Part shown: positions 1 through 9,943 of the stretch, piece by piece
How positions within the stretch are numbered: the first letter of the stretch is position 1
Layout of the letters: each line of letters starts with the position of its first letter
Assembly (NCBI GenBank): GCA_002418465.1
Contig: DIEE01000009.1
Span: forward strand, 1-14,195
Length of the DNA: 14,195 nucleotides
From: Pseudomonas sp. UBA5782
GTDB taxonomy: Bacteria > Pseudomonadota > Gammaproteobacteria > Pseudomonadales > Pseudomonadaceae
Direction: 5' to 3'
Program-made: the position numbers and the translations under genes
Notes under the pieces: generated by a model
Seen by the model: only the letters and a program-made list of their open reading frames with translations
Database searches by the model: none
What the model was told of the DNA's origin: nothing

Positions 1-155
1 GGCATTCGCTGACCAGTTCGACGTCGAAGGCATAGGGCGTGGAAAGCGCCTCGCGGCCCCGGAACTCGAGGACCTGCAGGTCGTGCGCAAGGCCTTCGAT
101 GCCCAGTGTGAAATGCGCGGTGTTGGCCGCTGCGAACAGGCCGTCAAGTCTGAAA

Positions 156-163
<8 letters not shown>
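1..163 (-). CDS. vgrG: VgrG (TssI) spike protein, N-terminal fragment cut by the left edge
   Basis: VgrG trimers form the puncturing spike that sits on the Hcp tube and carries effectors out of the cell. Only the first 54 codons are present. After a short variable start they read as the opening of the gp27-like barrel: a hydrophobic strand (HFTLGIEG, residues about 17-24), then DLQVLEFRGREALS and PYAFDVELVSE (residues 28-53), the usual beginning of Rhs-associated Vgr proteins. The ATG lies inside the last codons of the upstream regulator gene, sharing 8 nt (ATGTCTGA) with it. No strong Shine-Dalgarno sequence precedes it, so translation is probably coupled to the regulator. Nothing can be said about the rest of the spike, any C-terminal effector extension, or downstream adaptor and effector genes. 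The family call is firm despite the short length; the exact start is less certain. Confidence 0.85.
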
Positions 164-1664
<1,501 letters not shown>

Positions 1665-1674
1665 CGAAGAGGTC

Positions 1675-4227
1675 TCAGGCGAATTCACAAGCCATCGCTC
1701 CTTCGCCGTCCAGCGTGACGTGTACCTGCTGCAAAGACTCACCGCCCGCCAGAGCAGCCAGCAGGCGATCGACCACCCTCGGCTGCAGGTCGCTTTCGAT
1801 CAGCCGGTCGATCAGTCGCGCGCCGCTATCGCCCTGCGCACAGCGCTCGGCGATTCGCGTGAGCAGTGCGCCGGTATAGCTGAACCGCACGTTGCGCCGC
1901 TGCAGGCGGTCGGCGAACCGAGCCAGCTTCATTTCCACCAGCTCGCGCAGCACCTCGCCGCCGACCGGGTAGTAAGGCACCACGCAGATACGCGCCAGCA
2001 GCGCCGGTTTGAAATGCCGAGAGAGGGTCGGGCGAATGGCCTGCTCCAGCGTCTCGACATCGGGGCGATCGGCCTTGCACAGCTCGGCAATCCGCTCGCT
2101 GGCGAGGTTGGAGGTCATCAGGATCAGCGTGTTGCGGAAGTCGATCTCTCGCCCTTCGCCGTCGTTCGCCAGGCCCTTGTCGAAGATCTGGTAGAACAGG
2201 TTGAGCACGTCCGGGTCGGCCTTCTCCACCTCGTCGAGAAGAACCACCGAATAGGGTTTCTGCCGCACCGCCTCGGTCAATACGCCGCCTTCGCCATAAC
2301 CGACATAACCCGGTGGCGAGCCGATCAGCCGGGAAATGCTATGCCGCTCCTGAAACTCGGACATGTTCAGCGTGGTGAGAAAACGCTCGCCGCCATACAG
2401 CAGGTCGGCAAGCGCCAGCGCGGTTTCGGTCTTGCCGACGCCGCTCGGACCGACCAGCAGGAAGACACCTACCGGGGCGTCCGTCCGATTCAGCCCGACC
2501 GCCGTTGCCCGCATGGCGCGGTTCAGCGCATCCACCGCCTGGTCCTGTCCACGCACACGCTGACGCAGATCGGCGGCGAAGTTCGTCAATCGCGCATTGT
2601 GCTCGCGAGCCAGCTGCGACAGCGGAACACCGGTCCATTGACTGATCACCTCGGCCACCAGCCGCGGACAGACTTCGTAGCTGACCAGGCGTGAGTCGGC
2701 CTGCTCTGCAAGCAGCTCGATCTGAGCGTCGTGCAACGCGGCGTCAAGCTCGGCCGTCAAACCCACCGCACGTTGCCGCCGCAGTTCGAGCACACGCTGC
2801 GCCAACTGGCGCTGTCGTTGCCAACGCATCTCCAGGTGCCGGCATTCCTCTTCGGCAACCACGATGCGCCCTTCCAGCTGGGCCAGTGCATGCTCGTCGA
2901 CGACCAACCCGGCCGCCAGATCATTGCGCAACGCCAAGGCGTGCCGCGTTCCTTCGGCGATCTCGCCGTGCAGGCGCTGTAAGACGTCCGGCGCGGTGGA
3001 CAGGCTGATGCGCACGCGTGCGCAGGCGGTGTCGAGGACATCCACCGCCTTGTCCGGCAGTTGCCGACCGGAAAGGTAGCGGGCCGAAAGCTCGGCGGCC
3101 GCAACCACCGCGTCGTCACGCAGGCACACGCCATGGCTACGCTGATAGACCGCGGCCAGGCCACGCAGGATGGTCACCGCCTCGGCCACGCTCGGCTCAT
3201 GCAGTTGCACCGGCTGGAAGCGCCGCGCCAGGGCGGGGTCCTTCTCGAAGTACTTCTTGTATTCGCTCCAGGTGGTCGCTGCGATAGTCCGCAGCTCGCC
3301 GCGCGCCAGTGCCGGCTTGAGCAGGTTCGCCGCATCGTTGCCGCCGGCCTGGCCGCCCGCCCCGATCAGGCTGTGAGCCTCGTCGACGAAGAGGATGATC
3401 GGCTTGAGCGACGCCTTCACCTCATCGATCACGCCTTGCAGGCGACGTTCGAATTCGCCCTTGATGCTCGCTCCCGCCTGTAGCAGGCCGAGATCCAGGC
3501 AGAGCAGTTCGACATCGGCGAGGGCTTGCGGAACATCACCCTGCGCGATGCGCAGCGCCAACCCCTCGACCACCGCAGTCTTGCCGACGCCGGCCTCGCC
3601 AACCACGATCGGATTGTTCTTCCGCCGTCGCGCCAGGATGTCGATCATCTGGCGAATCGCCGCATCGCGGCAGAGCACCGGGTCGAGCTTTCCGTCCCGC
3701 GCCTGCTGGGTAAAATTGTGGGTGAAGCGTTGCAGATTGGATTCGCCGAGAGACGCCTGCGGGGCGGTAGCCGGCGGTTGCCGGGCAAGGGCGAACTCGC
3801 GCAGGCGCTGCGCATCCAGACCCGCCAGCAGCGGCTGGAGCTGGCTACCGGCATAGCGCAGCGGATTGCGCAGCAGGGCAAGAAGCAATGCCGCCTGGTC
3901 GATCTGGGTCCGCCCGAGTTCGAGGTTGGCCAGCAGCAGGGCGTCCTGCAGCCATTGCACCAGCTCGCTGGAAAATACCGGGTTGCGCGACTCGCTATGT
4001 TCTCCGCGCGGCTGCAGGGTGGCCGCCAGCACGCCGGGCTCGATACCCGCGTCCTGCAATGCCCGCAGCAGCAAGCTTTCGCTGCGATCCAGCAGGCCGA
4101 GCAGCAGATCCTCAAGCAGAATCCGGCTACCACCGCGGGTTACGCAGCGCTCTGCAGCGCGTTCCAGATCGCGCTTGCTGTCGGCATCCAGCGCCCGTAC
4201 CAGTTGTTGCAAATCGACGTCGATCAT
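1675..4227 (-). CDS. clpV: ClpV (TssH), AAA+ ATPase that recycles the contracted T6SS sheath
   Basis: ClpV is a hexameric Clp/HSP100 unfoldase in the cytoplasm. It extracts TssC from contracted sheaths so that subunits can be reused. The 850-residue protein has the full family layout: an N-terminal Clp repeat domain (about 1-150) that binds the TssC N-terminus, a first AAA+ domain with Walker A GEAGVGKT (210-217) and Walker B ILFVDEAH (278-285), a coiled middle domain (about 410-520), and a second AAA+ domain with Walker A GPSGVGKT (593-600) and Walker B VVLLDEVEK (661-669). The pore-loop segment SPPGYVGYGEGG (637-648) is intact. It lacks the extra features of the disaggregase ClpB, and its setting between tssG and the sigma-54 activator settles the identity. 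The ATG is preceded by AAGGA, which overlaps the tssG stop codon; the gap to tssG is 10 nt. Confidence 0.97.
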   Translation of the reverse strand: MIDVDLQQLVRALDADSKRDLERAAERCVTRGGSRILLEDLLLGLLDRSESLLLRALQDAGIEPGVLAATLQPRGEHSESRNPVFSSELVQWLQDALLLANLELGRTQIDQAALLLALLRNPLRYAGSQLQPLLAGLDAQRLREFALARQPPATAPQASLGESNLQRFTHNFTQQARDGKLDPVLCRDAAIRQMIDILARRRKNNPIVVGEAGVGKTAVVEGLALRIAQGDVPQALADVELLCLDLGLLQAGASIKGEFERRLQGVIDEVKASLKPIILFVDEAHSLIGAGGQAGGNDAANLLKPALARGELRTIAATTWSEYKKYFEKDPALARRFQPVQLHEPSVAEAVTILRGLAAVYQRSHGVCLRDDAVVAAAELSARYLSGRQLPDKAVDVLDTACARVRISLSTAPDVLQRLHGEIAEGTRHALALRNDLAAGLVVDEHALAQLEGRIVVAEEECRHLEMRWQRQRQLAQRVLELRRQRAVGLTAELDAALHDAQIELLAEQADSRLVSYEVCPRLVAEVISQWTGVPLSQLAREHNARLTNFAADLRQRVRGQDQAVDALNRAMRATAVGLNRTDAPVGVFLLVGPSGVGKTETALALADLLYGGERFLTTLNMSEFQERHSISRLIGSPPGYVGYGEGGVLTEAVRQKPYSVVLLDEVEKADPDVLNLFYQIFDKGLANDGEGREIDFRNTLILMTSNLASERIAELCKADRPDVETLEQAIRPTLSRHFKPALLARICVVPYYPVGGEVLRELVEMKLARFADRLQRRNVRFSYTGALLTRIAERCAQGDSGARLIDRLIESDLQPRVVDRLLAALAGGESLQQVHVTLDGEGAMACEFA

Positions 4228-4237
4228 CTCGCTGTCC

Positions 4238-5245
4238 TTAGTGAGATTGGCTGCTCAAGGTCACCAGACCGTCCGCGCGCAACCTGCCCAGCCAACTGGT
4301 CCAGCCAAGCCGGCAGGGATTGTCTGCGCCCAGACGCAGCTCGCGGATTTCGTCCTGGCGCAGCTGCAGACGAATGTCGTAGTCCAGCGGATCGCGCAGG
4401 GTGAAACGCGCCAGCGCGCAGAGCGGCTGGTAACCCACGCCGATGGGCAGGAATTCGTGAAAGCGCTGCCAGCTGAGCTGGCGAATGTGGATGCGGAACT
4501 TGCCGCCGCGGTCGCGCACGCGTTCGCCGAGCACCAGGCTTTCACCCAATTGGCTGTTCGCCAGGCCGAGCCGATTGAGCTGCTCGTGCAGGATCGTCAC
4601 CTGGCGCTCGATGCATTGCTCGATGAACAGCTCGGCATGCTTGAAGTAGTAACGCAGCACCGACTCGATCAAGGCCGCGGAATGGGCGCGCAGGCTGAGC
4701 AGCCCGAGATAGGGCAGCAAACGCTTCCAGTTGAGTTCGGAGGCATCGCGAATCGCCTCGCCGCCCAGCCCGATGAGTGCGAACAGGTGTGCGGAAAAGG
4801 CATCCGCGGCGCCCGGATGAAAGCCTGCGCGATAGCGATACTTGCGCCAGATCGGCAGCAGCAGTCGCTGCAGACGCCCATTGAAAAGATCAAGGAAGGC
4901 CCGCGTTGGATTGCCCTCCTCGCCATCGTCCAGCGCCTGATCGGCGTAGAACGCCGGCAATGGCGAACCGGCGCCGCAGAGGCCGACCAGATTGATGCGC
5001 AGGCGCGCGCGCAGCTCGCCGGCTTCCTCGAAGAACTGCAGCTGGTCGATGTCGCTGCCGGGAAAACCCAGGCTCGGGTTGGCCTGAAACTCCAGGCGCG
5101 CGTACAGCGCCTCCTCGTCCAGCTGCGGATGGGCCGTGCGCAAACGATCCAGCACCAGCAGCACACCCTGGAACAGGCTGTACTCGCGAATACCGCGGGC
5201 GAGCCTGCTCAAAGCAGGGGTTGCTGCCCCATGCGTGGCGTCCAT
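4238..5245 (-). CDS. tssG: TssG, T6SS baseplate wedge protein
   Basis: TssG binds TssF and TssE to form the baseplate wedge, related to phage gp53/gp6-type wedge proteins, and helps dock the baseplate on TssK and the membrane complex. At 335 residues it has the family's usual length. Typical segments are visible: a start region with YSLFQGVLLVLDRL (about 22-35), LEFQANPSLGFPGSDI (about 51-66), where PSLGFP is characteristic, and NLVGLCGAGSPLPAFY (about 85-100), followed by the conserved FNGRLQRLLLPIWRKYRYR stretch. The ATG at 5245 lies inside the end of tssF (37-nt overlap) and has a strong AAGGAG ribosome binding site 10 nt upstream, so this start is well supported. Next in the operon is clpV, 10 nt downstream. 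Confidence 0.95.
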   Translation of the reverse strand: MDATHGAATPALSRLARGIREYSLFQGVLLVLDRLRTAHPQLDEEALYARLEFQANPSLGFPGSDIDQLQFFEEAGELRARLRINLVGLCGAGSPLPAFYADQALDDGEEGNPTRAFLDLFNGRLQRLLLPIWRKYRYRAGFHPGAADAFSAHLFALIGLGGEAIRDASELNWKRLLPYLGLLSLRAHSAALIESVLRYYFKHAELFIEQCIERQVTILHEQLNRLGLANSQLGESLVLGERVRDRGGKFRIHIRQLSWQRFHEFLPIGVGYQPLCALARFTLRDPLDYDIRLQLRQDEIRELRLGADNPCRLGWTSWLGRLRADGLVTLSSQSH

Positions 5246-6999
5246 CGGTACACCTCTCCTTGGGTACTGCGTACGTGCAGCTCGTGATACGAATTGAGGC
5301 TGGCGTACAGGGCGAAGAACTCATTGAGCACCGAGGCGAAGAGGAACAGATCGCCCTCGCCCAGATAACCCTCGGGATTCATGACCAGTTCGGTGCGCAC
5401 ACCGCGCACCGGCAAACCGCGCAGCAGCCGGTCGACATGCTGGTGACTGATGCCCTCGAGTCCACCCAACAGACGTCGGCTGACCTTTTCCGCCTGCTGG
5501 TCGTAATGGCGCGGCAGGTCATAGGTTTCGAGGATCACCTTGAGCGCCTCGACATTCGTCAGCGACAGGTAGTTGAGAGACAGGTTGCTGATCAGCTTCC
5601 AGAGAAAGTCGCGGTGCAGCGGCGGCGCGTAGCTCGCCGTCACCACCCCGATGTTGCGAAAGGTGAGGAACTCCGGCGTGTCCTCGCTGGGCAGACAGAT
5701 GTCGCCGGCGCGCAGCTGGCTCGGCAGATTCTGGTTGGTACAGGTCAGCTCGACGGACAGCGTCTCGTGGCGATCGAGATCGCGCAGACCGAAGCTCAGG
5801 TAGGTTTCCAGCCCGTCGCCCAGCAAGGATGGCTGCTGGCGGACACTGTAATGAGGGCGCGCTAGCGGAACGTCGAAACTCGGATCGTGCTCGAAGGACT
5901 CGAACGGAACGTACTCCTGATAGCCCATGCCGCCCGGCTTCCAGCCGGTCACACGGTCCACCGAGAAGACCCCGCAATTCCTGGAGTCGAACTCCGCCGG
6001 AAGCAGCAGGTACTGGTCCTGCTTGCCATCCAGCCTGATGGGTATGGCGTCGTGCTCGAACAGGTTGACCACCGGAGTGCAGTGCAGGCGCACGTTGTCC
6101 AGCGTCGGCCGGATGCGCTGCACGCCGGCCTGGCGGATGTCGAAGCGCAGCTCGAAGCCGCGCGCCCGCTCGAGTTGCTGCTCGGACAGGCAATTGAGCA
6201 GGTCGAGGTCCAGCAGGTCGAGGAACAGGAACTTGTCCTGAAACGCGAAGTACTCCTGCAGGTAGCGATACCCGCGGAAGGTGTTCAGCGGGTAGGGAAC
6301 GAGCGCTTCGCTCTCGGCGAACCCCACCGCCTGTATCTGGCTCGCATTCATTCGCAGGGGCGGCAGTGCCTGGCCGTTATTGTCCGCGAGAGGCCGTTGT
6401 TCGGCGTCGAGAACGACCAGCTGGATGCCTTCGAGATGACGCAGCAGCCCCAGATAGAGCAACTGGCTGATGTACCGATCGCCGCACAGATGCAGGCGCA
6501 AGGTCGCCAGCGCCAGCTCGCCTAGATGACCGTCGGCGCACATTCCCAGGCGCAGGCTGAGCAGTGCGCCGCCGCCCTTCACCGAATAGTCCAGACCATC
6601 GAGCGCCAGAGGCAGCACGGAAGTGGCATAGGCGGTGCGGAAACGGCAGGTGATGCCCTCGATGGCCCGCGATTCCACTGGCGTATTGCGCGGCACCGTC
6701 AGCGCCGGGCCTGGGCGGTTCAATGGATCGAATTGGAGCATGCTGAAGGCCGGTAGCGGACGCATATAGTTCGGCCACAACAGGTGCATCAGCGAATGGG
6801 TCAGCTCTGGCAACTCGTCGTCGAGTTTTTGCCGCAGGCGTCCCGTAAGAAAGGCAAAACCCTCCAGCAGCCGCTCCACATCAGGATCACGCCCTGCCTG
6901 CCCGAGAAACGGCGCCAGCGCCGGGCTGCGTTCGGCAAACCGCTTGCCGAGTTGGCGCAAGGCGGTGAGCTCGCTCTGGTAGTAGTGATTGAATGACAT
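5209..6999 (-). CDS. tssF: TssF, T6SS baseplate wedge protein
   Basis: TssF is the large baseplate wedge subunit, present in two copies per TssG, homologous to phage gp6-like wedge proteins. The 596-residue product has the family's usual length and a recognisable opening: MSFNHYYQSELTALRQLGKRFAERSPALAPFLG, the DPDVERLLEGFAFLTGRLRQKLDDELPE block (about 37-65) and LLWPNYMRPLPAFSM (about 73-87). The C-terminus ends in the usual FASVLNEFFALYASLNSYHEL(H/R)V region (about 550-572). The start is the ATG at 6999 with AAGGA about 12 nt upstream. It overlaps tssG by 37 nt. Upstream it is separated from the PAAR gene by an unusually long non-coding gap (see 7000-7180). Confidence 0.96.
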   Translation of the reverse strand: MSFNHYYQSELTALRQLGKRFAERSPALAPFLGQAGRDPDVERLLEGFAFLTGRLRQKLDDELPELTHSLMHLLWPNYMRPLPAFSMLQFDPLNRPGPALTVPRNTPVESRAIEGITCRFRTAYATSVLPLALDGLDYSVKGGGALLSLRLGMCADGHLGELALATLRLHLCGDRYISQLLYLGLLRHLEGIQLVVLDAEQRPLADNNGQALPPLRMNASQIQAVGFAESEALVPYPLNTFRGYRYLQEYFAFQDKFLFLDLLDLDLLNCLSEQQLERARGFELRFDIRQAGVQRIRPTLDNVRLHCTPVVNLFEHDAIPIRLDGKQDQYLLLPAEFDSRNCGVFSVDRVTGWKPGGMGYQEYVPFESFEHDPSFDVPLARPHYSVRQQPSLLGDGLETYLSFGLRDLDRHETLSVELTCTNQNLPSQLRAGDICLPSEDTPEFLTFRNIGVVTASYAPPLHRDFLWKLISNLSLNYLSLTNVEALKVILETYDLPRHYDQQAEKVSRRLLGGLEGISHQHVDRLLRGLPVRGVRTELVMNPEGYLGEGDLFLFASVLNEFFALYASLNSYHELHVRSTQGEVYRWTPRMGQQPLL

Positions 7000-7180
7000 T
7001 CAATGGCCCATCCTTGTGGCCGATTCGGAGCAGGTTTCGTTTAAGTCGACGTCAATTCGGAGAAAGCTCTTCTACTGGGCTCCAACTCCAGCCGGCGCAG
7101 CGTGGGCGTAGTTGGGCCTCCTGAGGGGATGATCCAGATACGACAGCAAGACCGACGGCCCTTGGCATGGACAGCAATAG
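7000..7180. other. 181-nt non-coding spacer between PAAR and tssF
   Basis: Every other junction in this operon is an overlap or a gap of at most about 30 nt, so this spacer stands out. I see no convincing gene in it. On the minus strand the only short frame, about 38 codons from an ATG near 7168, lacks a Shine-Dalgarno and matches nothing I know. There is no GC-rich hairpin followed by a T-run, so no clear intrinsic terminator. A short direct repeat ATTCGGAG occurs at 7023-7030 and 7055-7062, and a weak 6-bp stem (CCAACT/AGTTGG) lies near 7082-7116. It could be scar sequence from insertion of the PAAR gene, or could hold a small RNA or processing site; none of these is shown. Confidence 0.5.
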
Positions 7181-7468
7181 TCAAGGCGTGCGCGAGTTGC
7201 CGATCACCACAGTCCTCGATCCACTCACCACCACATTCCCATGGCTTCCGACGGTTCCGACCGTAGCCGTCGGCATGCCGTTGATCAGCACATTGAGAAT
7301 CACATTGCCGGTCATGGCGCCGCCACAGGCGGACGGGTCGCCCTGGCGTGCGGCAGGCAGCCCATCGAACAACACGTTGGGTGAGCCGACGGCGATCGGA
7401 TTGGTGCCGTGCCCTGGCAGTGGGCAGGCCGTCGGATCGGTGACACGGGCAGCAGGGTTTCTGGACAC
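7181..7468 (-). CDS. PAAR-domain spike tip protein of the T6SS
   Basis: PAAR proteins form a sharp zinc-bound cone that caps the VgrG trimer and often recruits effectors. This is a stand-alone PAAR protein of 95 residues, consisting of the domain alone: the motif NPAARVTDPTAC at the start, the repeat-like LPAARQGDPSACGG (about 37-50) and glycine-rich beta strands to the end (VNGMPTATVGTVGSHGNVVVSGS-type pattern). Possible zinc ligands are C15, H20, C48 and H76. There is no N-terminal transmembrane region and no C-terminal toxin extension, so it is structural rather than an effector itself. The start is GTG, supported by AAGGAG at 7476-7481, 7 nt upstream and overlapping the tssE stop codon. 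Its gap to tssE is 11 nt, so it is transcribed with the baseplate genes. A PAAR gene between tssE and tssF is not part of the P. aeruginosa H2 layout as I know it. Confidence 0.93.
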   Translation of the reverse strand: MSRNPAARVTDPTACPLPGHGTNPIAVGSPNVLFDGLPAARQGDPSACGGAMTGNVILNVLINGMPTATVGTVGSHGNVVVSGSRTVVIGNSRTP

Positions 7469-7475
7469 GGGTATG

Positions 7476-7481
7476 CTCCTT
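7476..7481 (-). promoter_or_regulatory. Ribosome binding site that decides the GTG start of the PAAR gene
   Basis: On the minus strand AAGGAG lies 7 nt before the GTG codon at 7468. No ATG is suitably placed at the beginning of the domain, so this site is the main argument for the GTG start. It overlaps the TAA stop of tssE, which would allow re-initiation by the same ribosome. Confidence 0.75.
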
Positions 7482-7887
7482 ACTGGACCTTGGCCTGTCC
7501 GCTGCCACCCAGGCTGGCGGAGAAGCTGACTTGGCGGCGGAGACCTTCGACCTCAAGCATGCCTTCGATGGCGAAGGCCAGATTCAGTGGGTCGTGATCG
7601 CGTGGCAGGGATATGACGCGAACGGCGGAAAGACGAGGCTCATGGGCTTCGATGAAGCGCTCGATGGCCTTGCGCGCCTGATTCAGCGAGTCGTGCAGAC
7701 TCAGGCGCATATCGTTCAGATCGGGCAACCCGTAGTCGGGCAGCGTCTGCACGCTACCCGCACGGGTGCAGAGCATCTTGGCCAGATGGGCAGCCACCGA
7801 AGCCATGGCGGCCACCTCCGGACTCCAGCCGGAACGCTCGGCGGCTTCGCCGTCCAGGCGCTCGAACAGACTGCCGTATCCTTTCAT
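7480..7887 (-). CDS. tssE: TssE, gp25-like T6SS baseplate protein
   Basis: TssE is the small wedge protein homologous to phage T4 gp25. It links the baseplate to the first ring of the sheath. The 135-residue product has the family length. It shows the opening GSLFERL (5-11), the conserved LPDYGLPDL segment (about 49-57), followed by a helix ending at IERFIEAHEPRLSAVRV (about 76-92) that carries the conserved EPRL core motif. The final third is beta-rich. The ATG at 7887 has AGGAG about 7 nt upstream and lies 14 nt after the tssC stop. Downstream is the PAAR gene instead of tssF. Confidence 0.94.
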   Translation of the reverse strand: MKGYGSLFERLDGEAAERSGWSPEVAAMASVAAHLAKMLCTRAGSVQTLPDYGLPDLNDMRLSLHDSLNQARKAIERFIEAHEPRLSAVRVISLPRDHDPLNLAFAIEGMLEVEGLRRQVSFSASLGGSGQAKVQ

Positions 7888-7901
7888 CGCTCAGCTCCTG
7901 C

Positions 7902-9380
7902 TCATTCCTTGTCCAGCTTGCCCACCAGCGACAGAGTGAAATCGGCTCCCATGTACTTGAAGTGCGGACGCACGTTCAGGCTCACGCGGTACCAGCCAGG
8001 CTCACCCTCGACATCGCTGACGATGACCTGCGCCGCGCGCAGCGGACGTCGGCTTCGCACCTCGGAGCTGGGGTTTTCCTGATCCGCCACGAACTGGCGA
8101 ATCCACTTGTTCAGCTCCAGCTCCAGATCGGTACGCTCTTTCCAGGCGCCAATCTGTTCGCGTTGCAGCACCTTCAGGTAATGCGCCAGGCGGTTGACGA
8201 TGAACAGGTAGGGCAGCTGCGTACCCAGCTTGTAGTTCAGCTCGGCATTCTTGCCTTCTTCGCTGATGCCGAAGAACTTGGGCTTCTGCGCCGAATTGGC
8301 CGAGAAGAACGCGGCGTTGTCGCTGCCCTTGCGCATGGTGAGGGCGATGAAGCCTTCCTCAGCCAGCTCGTACTCGCGCCGATCGGACACCAGCACCTCG
8401 GTCGGAATCTTGGTTTCGATCTCGCCCATGCTCTCGAAGTGGTGCAGTGGCAGGTCTTCCACCGCACCACCGCTTTGTGGACCGACGATGTTCGGACACC
8501 AGCGGAACTTAGCGAAGCTGTCGGTCAGTCGGCTGGCGAAGGTGTAGGCAGTGTTGCCCCACAGGTAATGCTCGTGGCTGTTGGCGACGTTTTCCTTATA
8601 AACGAAGCTCTTCACCGGGTTGTCTTCGGGGTCGTACGGATTGCGCAGGAGAAAGCGCGGCACCGTGAGCCCGACGTAACGGGCATCTTCCTGTTCCCGG
8701 AAACTCTGCCACTTGGCGAATTGCGGACCCTCGAAATGATCCTTGAGATCCTTCATGTCCGGCAGCCCGGTGAAGCTCTCCAGACCGAAGAACTTGGGGC
8801 CTGCCGAAGCGATGAAAGGCGCATGGGACATGCAGGCGACGCTGGCGACGTATTGCAGGGTCTTCACGTCCGGCGCGCTCGGATCGAAGAAGTAGTTGGC
8901 GATCAGCGCCGCCACCGGCTGGCCACCGAACTGCCCGTACTCGGCGGTGTAGATGTGCTTGTAGAGACCGGACTGGACGATCTCCGGGCTGTCTTCGAAG
9001 TCGTCGAGCAGGTCCTGCTTGGAGACGTTGAGAAGCTCCAGTTTGATGTTCTCGCGGAAATTGGTTCGATCCACCAGCAGCTTGAGGCCGCGCCACGAGG
9101 ATTCCAGCGCCTGGAACTGCGGATGGTGAAGGATTTCATCCATCTGCCGGCTGAGCTTGGCGTCGATCTCCGCGATCATGCGGTCGACCATGGCTTTCTT
9201 CACCGACTCGTTTTCGTTCTGCGGCTTGAGCAACTCCTCGATGAAGGCGGACACACCGCGTTTGGCGATGTCGTAGGCCTCGTCATCGGGGCTGAGTTTG
9301 GTTTCGGCGATGATGCGATCGAGAATGCCGAGCTCGGCGAAATCCTTGCCGCTGTCCACGGCTGCTGCAGTAGTGCTCAT
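7902..9380 (-). CDS. tssC: TssC (VipB), large subunit of the T6SS contractile sheath
   Basis: TssC pairs with TssB to build the sheath that contracts and drives the Hcp/VgrG/PAAR needle out of the cell. Its N-terminal helix, exposed after contraction, is the ClpV target. With the start chosen here it has 492 residues, normal for the family. Diagnostic stretches include HHPQFQALESSWRGLKLLV (about 85-103), FGGQPVAALIANYFF (about 150-164), the RNPYDPEDNPVKSF region (about 248-261) and the C-terminal strands RPHFKYMGADFTLSLVGKLDKE that interlock neighbouring subunits. A GTG three codons upstream (9389) is also possible, but the AAGGA sequence is only 3 nt from it and 12 nt from the ATG at 9380, so I prefer the ATG. 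The gap to tssB is 26 nt. Confidence 0.96.
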   Translation of the reverse strand: MSTTAAAVDSGKDFAELGILDRIIAETKLSPDDEAYDIAKRGVSAFIEELLKPQNENESVKKAMVDRMIAEIDAKLSRQMDEILHHPQFQALESSWRGLKLLVDRTNFRENIKLELLNVSKQDLLDDFEDSPEIVQSGLYKHIYTAEYGQFGGQPVAALIANYFFDPSAPDVKTLQYVASVACMSHAPFIASAGPKFFGLESFTGLPDMKDLKDHFEGPQFAKWQSFREQEDARYVGLTVPRFLLRNPYDPEDNPVKSFVYKENVANSHEHYLWGNTAYTFASRLTDSFAKFRWCPNIVGPQSGGAVEDLPLHHFESMGEIETKIPTEVLVSDRREYELAEEGFIALTMRKGSDNAAFFSANSAQKPKFFGISEEGKNAELNYKLGTQLPYLFIVNRLAHYLKVLQREQIGAWKERTDLELELNKWIRQFVADQENPSSEVRSRRPLRAAQVIVSDVEGEPGWYRVSLNVRPHFKYMGADFTLSLVGKLDKE

Positions 9381-9406
9381 GGTGTCCACTTCCTTGTGAG
9401 GTGTTT

Positions 9407-9913
9407 TCAGGCGTCCAGCTTGTCTTGCGCGACGAGACCGAGCTCGCCGAGCACCCGCTCACGCGAAACGTCGTCGGCCAGCACGCTCTCGATTGCCCGG
9501 CGAAATGCCGGAGCGTTGCCCAACGGCCCCTTGAGGGCGACCAGCGCATCTCGAAGCTCCATGAGTTTCTTCAGCTCGGGGACCTGATCGACCAGGCTGG
9601 CCGGATTGAAGTCCTTCATCGAATGGATGCGTAGCTGTACCGCGAGGTCTTCTTCGCTGGCGTCGTCGAGCAAGTGATTGGCCACGCCGAAAGTAAGACT
9701 GAGCTCCTGCTTGGCGAGCACCTCGTCGAAGTTGTTCTTGTCGATGCCGATCGGCTGACGATCCTCGACCTTGCGCTCATCGGGCTGCTGGCTGAAATCG
9801 CCCAGCACCATCAGTTTGAGGGGCAGTTCGATCTCCTCCTGCGCACCACCGGCAGCCGGTTTGAAAGTGACGTTGACGCGTTCCTTGGGTGCTACCGAGC
9901 CTTCTTTGGCCAT
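9407..9913 (-). CDS. tssB: TssB (VipA), small subunit of the T6SS contractile sheath
   Basis: TssB forms the sheath protomer together with TssC. The 168-residue protein matches the family in length and sequence: ERVNVTFKPAAGG near the start (about 11-23), the signature LPLKLMVLGDFS (about 30-41) followed by DRQPIGIDKNNFDEVL (about 51-66), the DLAVQLRIHSMKDFNPASLV block (about 89-108) and a helical C-terminus that holds the ClpV-proximal interface with TssC. The ATG at 9913 has AAAGGAG about 8 nt upstream. It follows tssA by 30 nt and precedes tssC by 26 nt. Confidence 0.96.
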   Translation of the reverse strand: MAKEGSVAPKERVNVTFKPAAGGAQEEIELPLKLMVLGDFSQQPDERKVEDRQPIGIDKNNFDEVLAKQELSLTFGVANHLLDDASEEDLAVQLRIHSMKDFNPASLVDQVPELKKLMELRDALVALKGPLGNAPAFRRAIESVLADDVSRERVLGELGLVAQDKLDA

Positions 9914-9943
9914 GTTCGATCTCCTTTGCGTTCAGTCTTGCGA

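Noticed and set aside
7041..7556. Minus-strand open frame of 171 codons overlapping the PAAR gene in another frame and running into the spacer
   Set aside because: Its PAAR-overlapping part is an out-of-frame reading of a conserved gene. The tail in the spacer has no ribosome binding site or recognisable family.
7962..9587. Plus-strand open frame of 541 codons opposite tssC and tssB
   Set aside because: The sense strand encodes unmistakable TssC and TssB. The antisense product is a mirror of their codon bias with no recognisable domain.
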